NCBI GenBank assembly: GCA_002343325.1
Contig: DDSG01000051.1
Location: 1 to 54,893, forward strand
Direction: 5' to 3'
Length of the DNA stretch: 54,893 nucleotides
From: Phycisphaerales bacterium UBA2396
GTDB taxonomy: Bacteria; Planctomycetota; Phycisphaerae; Phycisphaerales; UBA1924
The notes under the pieces were generated by a model, which did no database searches, was not told where the DNA came from, and saw only the letters and a list, made by a program, of their open reading frames with translations. Of this stretch, positions 50,179 through 54,893 are shown piece after piece; the stretch's first letter is position 1, and every line of letters starts with the position of its first letter. Made by a program: the position numbers and the translations under genes.

Positions 50179-52542
50179 ATGTCCGAATCCTCCACCGCCA
50201 ACACCGACCACTCGCAGAAGCCCGCGCGGGCCCGCAGCCTCCGCCGCACCCCCATGGCCGCCCGCGGCGAACCCATGACCTGGATGATGGGCACCGCCCT
50301 CATCGCCTGTCTCGTGCTCATCCTCGCTCTCGTCTCCAAAATCGTCGCCGAAGGCGCTCGCACCTTCTGGCCACGCCCGATCGAACTTGTCACCCTCGTC
50401 GCACCAGAAGGCCAGCAACCCCGCTCGTTCCTCGGCATCCCGCTCAAGGAAGAGCCCTACACCCCGACGCCCCCCGAGGCCGACCGCCTCGAAGAACGAC
50501 GCCGGGCCGGCAACGCCCTGCCCGGCTCGTTCGCCCCCGACGGCCGCCCCGTTCGACGTCAGTACCGCGTCGGCAATCGCGAAGTCAACAGCGTCCCCTT
50601 CCTCTGGGTCCCCATCGCCGACATCGCCTCAACCTCGACCCCCGCCTCCGCCGCCATGCTCGAACGAACCGGCTGGGGCATCTGGCTCGGCACACCCCGT
50701 GCGATCTACACCGTCGCTCTCTCGCCGCTCGACGAATCCAAACCTTTCGAGCCCGAGTCCACGATCGACCTCGACGGCAGGCCCGCACGCGTCGTCCGAG
50801 ACATTGTCGAATCCGGCGACGTTCGCCAACTCCGAACCCGTACCTACCTCTCCGAGGGTGAGGCCGAAACCTGGAAAGCGTTCCCCTCGCTGCACGCCGA
50901 AGCCCTCGCCCGCCGCGCAGAAATCCGCACCCTCGAGAAGCACGACATCGGCGCCATCAACGATCAGATCGCTCACGCCCAGATCGCCCTTCGTGCCGTC
51001 GAGATCGCCCACGCTCGCAACGCCACGCTCCGCCGGCTTTCGCTGCCGCTGTGGGCACTGATCGCCGCGGGTGCCGCAGCCTGCGCTGCCATCGCTGTGG
51101 TCATCGGCCGCAGACTCTCCGACCTCCCCCCCACTCGACGCGGGTTCCGACCGGTCCTGGGTCGACGTGTCGCTGTCGTACTCGCGATGGGGCTCGGTCT
51201 CGCCGCATGGCTCGAGCGCCCGTGGGGCAACGCCCCCGTCAGCGACGCCCAGCTCGCCGCGGCCCGCGAAGCCAACGAGCGGACGCTGGCGGAGCTCAAC
51301 ACGCAGTACGAGACCACGCTCGCTCGCAAGAACGAACTCGCTCGACACGACGAGTCCTTCCGCGTCGAGTTTGTCGATGCCTCGGGGGCGATTGCTCCTC
51401 GTGCCCAATCCTCCCCCGGCGACCCCCTGGCGCTCTCTCAGATCGTCCGTGCCGTCCGCGCGAACGAACTCTCCGCCACCGAAAAACTGGGCGTCTACCT
51501 CTCCCGTTGGAACGAGTTCCTCACCGACGATCCTCGCGAAAGCAACTCCGAGGGCGGCGTCTTCCCCGTGATCTTCGGCACGGTCACCATGACGCTGCTC
51601 CTGAGCATCCTTGTCGTGCCTCTCGGCGTCATCGCCGCCCTCTACCTCCGCGAGTACGCCTCCCAGGGCGTCATCACCTCGATCCTCCGCATCGCCATCA
51701 ACAACCTCGCCGGCGTCCCCTCCATCGTCTTCGGGATGTTCGGGCTCGGGTTCTTCTGCTACACGCTCGGCGGTTACATCGATCGCGGACCCGACAGAGC
51801 GCTCCAGCTCGCCCCGGGCATCTGGTGGATCTGGGCCGCGGCCGCCGTCCTCGTCGTTCTTGCCTCGCTCGCCTTCGCCATGCTCTCAAGGCCCGTCCCG
51901 GGACAGCCCGCGACCTCCAGGCACCGCTGGCTCGGCTTCTTCACCGCGGGCTTCTGGTTCGCCGCGTTCGCCCTGGCGGTCTTCCTCGTCGCACACACCC
52001 CCTACTTCCATGGCTTCTTCGAGGCCAAGCCCTCCGAAACCTTCCGCGGGCGTGGCCTTCTCTGGGCCTCGCTCACGCTCGCCCTGCTCACGCTGCCCGT
52101 TGTGATCGTCGCGACCGAGGAAGCCATCGCCGCCGTGCCACGCACCATGCGCGAAGGCTCGTACGGCTGCGGCGCGAGCAAGTGGCAGACGATCTGGCGC
52201 ATCGTGCTCCCCGGCGCGATGCCCGGCATCATGACAGGCATGATCCTCGCGATGGCCCGCGGCGCGGGCGAGGTCGCCCCGCTCATGCTCGTGGGCGCCA
52301 TGAAACTCGCTCCCGAACTGCCCTTTTCCTCCTCCTTCCCCTTCATCCACGCCGACCGCTCCTTCATGCACCTGGGCTTCCACATCTTCGATCTTGGCTT
52401 CCAAAGCCCGGACTCCGAGGCAGCCCGACCCCTCGTCTGGACCACCACGCTCCTGCTGATCACCATCGTCTTCTTTCTGAACCTCGCCGCGATCTTCATC
52501 CGATCCCGACTTCGCGCCCGCGGCGGAGGAGCCTCGATCTAA
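50179..52542 (+). CDS. pstA: Phosphate ABC transporter permease PstA, with large insertions
   Basis: The 787-residue permease is over twice a usual PstA. An N-terminal membrane segment (about 38-58) is followed by a long soluble region of roughly 250 residues with a coiled stretch (EIRTLEKHDIGAINDQIAHA), two more membrane segments and another soluble loop. The permease core starts near residue 460 (FPVIFGTVTMTLLLSILVVP) and holds the EAA loop TEEAIAAVPRTMREGSYGCG, then GAGEVAPLMLVGAMK. PstA pairs with PstC to form the channel. It starts 6 bases after the pstC stop, without a Shine-Dalgarno, so coupling is likely. Confidence 0.87.
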   Translation: MSESSTANTDHSQKPARARSLRRTPMAARGEPMTWMMGTALIACLVLILALVSKIVAEGARTFWPRPIELVTLVAPEGQQPRSFLGIPLKEEPYTPTPPEADRLEERRRAGNALPGSFAPDGRPVRRQYRVGNREVNSVPFLWVPIADIASTSTPASAAMLERTGWGIWLGTPRAIYTVALSPLDESKPFEPESTIDLDGRPARVVRDIVESGDVRQLRTRTYLSEGEAETWKAFPSLHAEALARRAEIRTLEKHDIGAINDQIAHAQIALRAVEIAHARNATLRRLSLPLWALIAAGAAACAAIAVVIGRRLSDLPPTRRGFRPVLGRRVAVVLAMGLGLAAWLERPWGNAPVSDAQLAAAREANERTLAELNTQYETTLARKNELARHDESFRVEFVDASGAIAPRAQSSPGDPLALSQIVRAVRANELSATEKLGVYLSRWNEFLTDDPRESNSEGGVFPVIFGTVTMTLLLSILVVPLGVIAALYLREYASQGVITSILRIAINNLAGVPSIVFGMFGLGFFCYTLGGYIDRGPDRALQLAPGIWWIWAAAAVLVVLASLAFAMLSRPVPGQPATSRHRWLGFFTAGFWFAAFALAVFLVAHTPYFHGFFEAKPSETFRGRGLLWASLTLALLTLPVVIVATEEAIAAVPRTMREGSYGCGASKWQTIWRIVLPGAMPGIMTGMILAMARGAGEVAPLMLVGAMKLAPELPFSSSFPFIHADRSFMHLGFHIFDLGFQSPDSEAARPLVWTTTLLLITIVFFLNLAAIFIRSRLRARGGGASI

Positions 52543-52568
52543 CGCCACACGCCCGCCGGAGGCGAACA

Positions 52569-53483
52569 ATGAGCCCAACCATGACCGACGCACCTCCCTC
52601 CACGCCCTCGATCAAACGCATCAGCCTCGGCGCTGAGCCCGCCGCGGCCCATCGCAATTACCGCGTCATCGACGCCATCCGCTCCGGCAAAACCTCTACC
52701 CCCGAGGTCCACGATTCGCTCGCCAACGAGGAGCCCGTCATCCGAACCAAGGACTTCTGCCTCTGGTACGGGTCCGCCAAGGCCATCCACGAAGTCTCCA
52801 TGTCCATCCCACGCGGACGCGTCACCGCACTCATCGGGCCCAGCGGCTGCGGCAAATCCACCCTCCTCCGCTCCGTCAACCGCCTCAACGACCTCATCGA
52901 CGGCGTCCGAGTCTCGGGCGACATGCTCCTCAACGACGACCCCATCTATTCCCCCCACGTCGACGTGATCGACCTGCGCAAACGCCTCGGCATGGTCTTT
53001 CAGAAGCCCAACCCCTTCCCCATGTCGATCTACGAGAACGTCGTCTACCCGTTGCGGATCGACGGCGAACGCCGAAAGGCCGTCCTCGCCGAAGCCTGCG
53101 AGCGATGCCTCAAGGCCGCCGCACTCTGGGAGGAAGTCAAGGACCGCCTGCACGAGTCGGCCCTGGGACTTTCGGGCGGACAGCAGCAGCGTCTCTGCAT
53201 CGCCCGCGCGATCGTCGCCGAGCCTGAAGTCCTTCTCATGGACGAACCCTGCTCGGCCCTGGACCCCATCGCCACACTCCGCATCGAGGAACTCATCCAC
53301 GAGGTCTCGCAGCGGTACACCGTGCTGATCGTGACGCACAACATGCAGCAGGCCGCCCGCGTCAGCGACTACACCGCCTTTATGTACCTCGGCCGCCTGG
53401 TCGAATACGGGCGCACCGCCGACCTCTTCCAGAACCCTCGCCTCAACGAGACCGAGGACTACGTCACGGGTCGTTTCGGCTGA
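52569..53483 (+). CDS. pstB: Phosphate ABC transporter ATP-binding protein PstB
   Basis: The 304-residue ATPase has Walker A GPSGCGKST, the Q-loop MVFQKPNPFPMSIYENV, the signature LSGGQQQRLCIARAI, Walker B VLLMDEPCSALDP and the switch His in VTHNMQQAARV. FQKPNPFPMSI and the C-terminal ETEDYVTGRFG are specific for PstB. It drives phosphate import through PstCA. An N-terminal extension of about 55 residues precedes the usual start. GGAGG stands 7 bases before the ATG at 52569; an ATG four codons later is possible. The last 20 bases overlap the convergent gene. phoU, often next in line, is absent. Confidence 0.96.
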   Translation: MSPTMTDAPPSTPSIKRISLGAEPAAAHRNYRVIDAIRSGKTSTPEVHDSLANEEPVIRTKDFCLWYGSAKAIHEVSMSIPRGRVTALIGPSGCGKSTLLRSVNRLNDLIDGVRVSGDMLLNDDPIYSPHVDVIDLRKRLGMVFQKPNPFPMSIYENVVYPLRIDGERRKAVLAEACERCLKAAALWEEVKDRLHESALGLSGGQQQRLCIARAIVAEPEVLLMDEPCSALDPIATLRIEELIHEVSQRYTVLIVTHNMQQAARVSDYTAFMYLGRLVEYGRTADLFQNPRLNETEDYVTGRFG

Positions 53484-54893
53484 TCAATCGTCGCAGCACG
53501 ACCGCTCGCGCCGTGCCGCCGTCCTCCGCGTGCAGGCGCACTTCGCCCCGCTGCCTCAACGTCCCCTCACGGACCCGCACGCTCACGCTGCCGTCGATCT
53601 CGATCTCGGTCGAAAGCCACCCGCTCGACTCGGCCCGGACGATGCGGCGTCCGTCGGCGAATCGAACGCACGCCCGCCAGCCGTCGCCCTCGACCTCCAT
53701 CACACTCGGGTCACAGGCCAGCACGTCACACCGCTGCCACGTGACAGGAACTTCGATCTCATACTCCGGGTGGTCGGGGTCGTGAAGGACGACCAACGTC
53801 CGCCCGCCGTCCTCGCCGCGTCCGAGCCGAACACGCAACTCCCAGTCGGAAGTATCGCCGCCGCGCGTCAGCTCCGCCGCGACGACGCCCGCGTCCCGGA
53901 CCGACAATCGCCGCGGACGATCGAGCCGCACCCGCGCGTGCCCCGTTCCTTCCCTTCCCACCGGGAGAAGTCCCAGACTCAGAACGGACGGCCAGACCTC
54001 GGCCCGGATCTTCGGCGTCCCGCCAACCCGGACCGCGACGACGCCCTCTCCAGCCCCGCGAACAAGCCGCACGCTCGTCTGTTCAACCTCGCCAGAGGCG
54101 AGTTGCGGTCGGATCTGCACACGCCCGAACAGCGTGGCGGACCTGAACGGGCCCTCCCCGGCGTCAACCACCGCCATCGCGGCGCAGGCGCAGGTCGATG
54201 TGCCACGCTCCACTCGGAAGGGGGCATCCTCACCCTCGAGCCGAAGGGTAAAGTGCACTTCATCACCCACGGCGTAGGCGCCCGCGTCGAGATCAACCAC
54301 GGTGGTCTCGCCGGTGGCGGGCGCCAGCACCACCCCCAGGTCGATCGACCGGAGCACCGAAGCGTGCGGCTCGACCGTCGGCGATGGCGCCTCGTACGCC
54401 CCGAGCTGCGCCGTCTCACCTCCGAGCCTCAGTTCATCCGAGAGCACGACCATCTTGTCCGAGGGCCCAAGCCCCGCCCGGAGCCAGATCTGCGACCAGC
54501 CGAGCCGCTCGGCCCGACCGAGCGAAGCGTCCAGCATCACGGCCTGATCGCCGATCGGAAGCACGACCACGAAGTGCCCGACCGATCGTTCCCCGCCGCC
54601 GACCCCATCGACCGCTCGGGACGTGCCCGGATACAGGAGGACCACCGGACGCCGCGCGGATCGCAGTGTGTCGATGCTGACCGCGCCGACGGCGACCGCG
54701 GGATGAACCGCGTTCAGAGCGGCGTACATCGCGGCGAGACTCACGCCGCCCTCTTCGGGGGGAAGCGATGTGACCAGATCCTGGTAGCTGCGCGGCCGCT
54801 CGACGAGCAACGCGTAGATGTACGCGGCCTTGGCCGCGCACGCTTGATCCTGGCCCGTGGTGACGGATGTCGTGGCGGGGGGGGGGGGTGGGG
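53464..54893 (-). CDS. C39-peptidase-like/DUF1573-like protein (partial, cut by right edge)
   Basis: The reverse frame is open from the right edge to 53464, at least 476 residues, with the true start outside the window. Near the N-terminal end, QDQACAAKAAYIYALL could be the Cys motif of a C39-type papain-like domain; GHFVVVLPIGDQAVMLDAS about 95 residues later would supply the His and Asp. The middle (RSIDLGVVLAPATGET, then STCACAAMAVV) resembles DUF1573, where a sCgC motif is conserved, and is followed by beta-rich Ig-like domains. Both domains occur together in some planctomycete proteins. Substrate unknown. The poly-Pro run at the edge comes from a 12-base G tract. Confidence 0.5.
   Translation of the reverse strand, partial: PPPPPATTSVTTGQDQACAAKAAYIYALLVERPRSYQDLVTSLPPEEGGVSLAAMYAALNAVHPAVAVGAVSIDTLRSARRPVVLLYPGTSRAVDGVGGGERSVGHFVVVLPIGDQAVMLDASLGRAERLGWSQIWLRAGLGPSDKMVVLSDELRLGGETAQLGAYEAPSPTVEPHASVLRSIDLGVVLAPATGETTVVDLDAGAYAVGDEVHFTLRLEGEDAPFRVERGTSTCACAAMAVVDAGEGPFRSATLFGRVQIRPQLASGEVEQTSVRLVRGAGEGVVAVRVGGTPKIRAEVWPSVLSLGLLPVGREGTGHARVRLDRPRRLSVRDAGVVAAELTRGGDTSDWELRVRLGRGEDGGRTLVVLHDPDHPEYEIEVPVTWQRCDVLACDPSVMEVEGDGWRACVRFADGRRIVRAESSGWLSTEIEIDGSVSVRVREGTLRQRGEVRLHAEDGGTARAVVLRRLISRNDP
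54877..54888. repeat. G12 homopolymer at the right edge
   Basis: Twelve G in a row, then TGGGG at the end of the window. It codes for Pro on the minus strand. It may be a contig break, a sequencing artefact or a slippage site. Confidence 0.8.

Overview
The window is GC-rich bacterial chromosome, most likely from a Phycisphaerae-like planctomycete. The evidence is a zinc-ribbon signature typical of planctomycete proteins (CxCGYDLxGL...CPECG), a chlamydial-type Hc1 histone, a WXG100 protein, a futalosine-pathway menaquinone enzyme, oversized PstC/PstA permeases, a secreted GH29 fucosidase and a GHL10 glycosidase. No tRNA, rRNA, CRISPR array or insertion sequence was seen, and no gene-free stretch exceeds 300 bases.

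Layout. 1-1058 (minus): a WXG100 protein and the start of a coiled-coil partner gene cut by the left edge. 1191-9954: carbohydrate and general genes (nucleoside-type MFS transporter divergent from a secreted alpha-L-fucosidase, two-FAS1 protein, rpmI-rplT with a strong terminator, site-2-type protease, GHL10 hydrolase, mannose-6-phosphate isomerase). 9955-19331 (mostly minus): FabZ-like dehydratase overlapping an Hc1-like histone gene, APH-type kinase, rsmA, HAD phosphatase, three zinc-ribbon membrane proteins, a DUF2256-DUF3253 fusion, mqnE and a methyltransferase. 19470-24119: dnaK behind a consensus sigma-54 promoter, comB-like, rdgB and a PfkB kinase.

24136-46028 is the most striking part: a type II secretion / type IV pilus-like cluster in the order gspF, then gspG-H-I-J-K, a PilM-PilN (GspL-like) fusion, a PilO protein fused to a GspC/PilP-like domain, a giant secretin and a small lipoprotein. 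Most junctions from gspH onward are 4-base ATGA overlaps. The secretin gene (32548-45495) encodes about 4315 residues. It has a signal peptide, an N0-like domain, about 46 tandem secretin N-type (NolW-like) repeats counted by eye, and a normal C-terminal secretin barrel domain. Usual secretins have three or four such N domains. No GspE ATPase or prepilin peptidase lies in the window.

46106-53483 is a pstSCAB phosphate-uptake operon. It has a Pho-box-like direct repeat in front of pstS and a strong hairpin with a T-run between pstS and pstC. PstC (956 aa) and PstA (787 aa) both carry large extra-membrane insertions. The right edge holds a convergent, partial gene for a C39-like/DUF1573-like protein and ends in a 12-base G run.

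Two patterns cut across genes. Several genes without a good Shine-Dalgarno have a TANNNT box 6-8 bases before the start codon, as expected for leaderless mRNAs. Synonymous codon choice also flips along the plus strand: C-ending codons outside about 23-37 kb, G-ending codons inside, with the change occurring within the giant secretin gene. All assignments are from reading the sequence; no database search was run.
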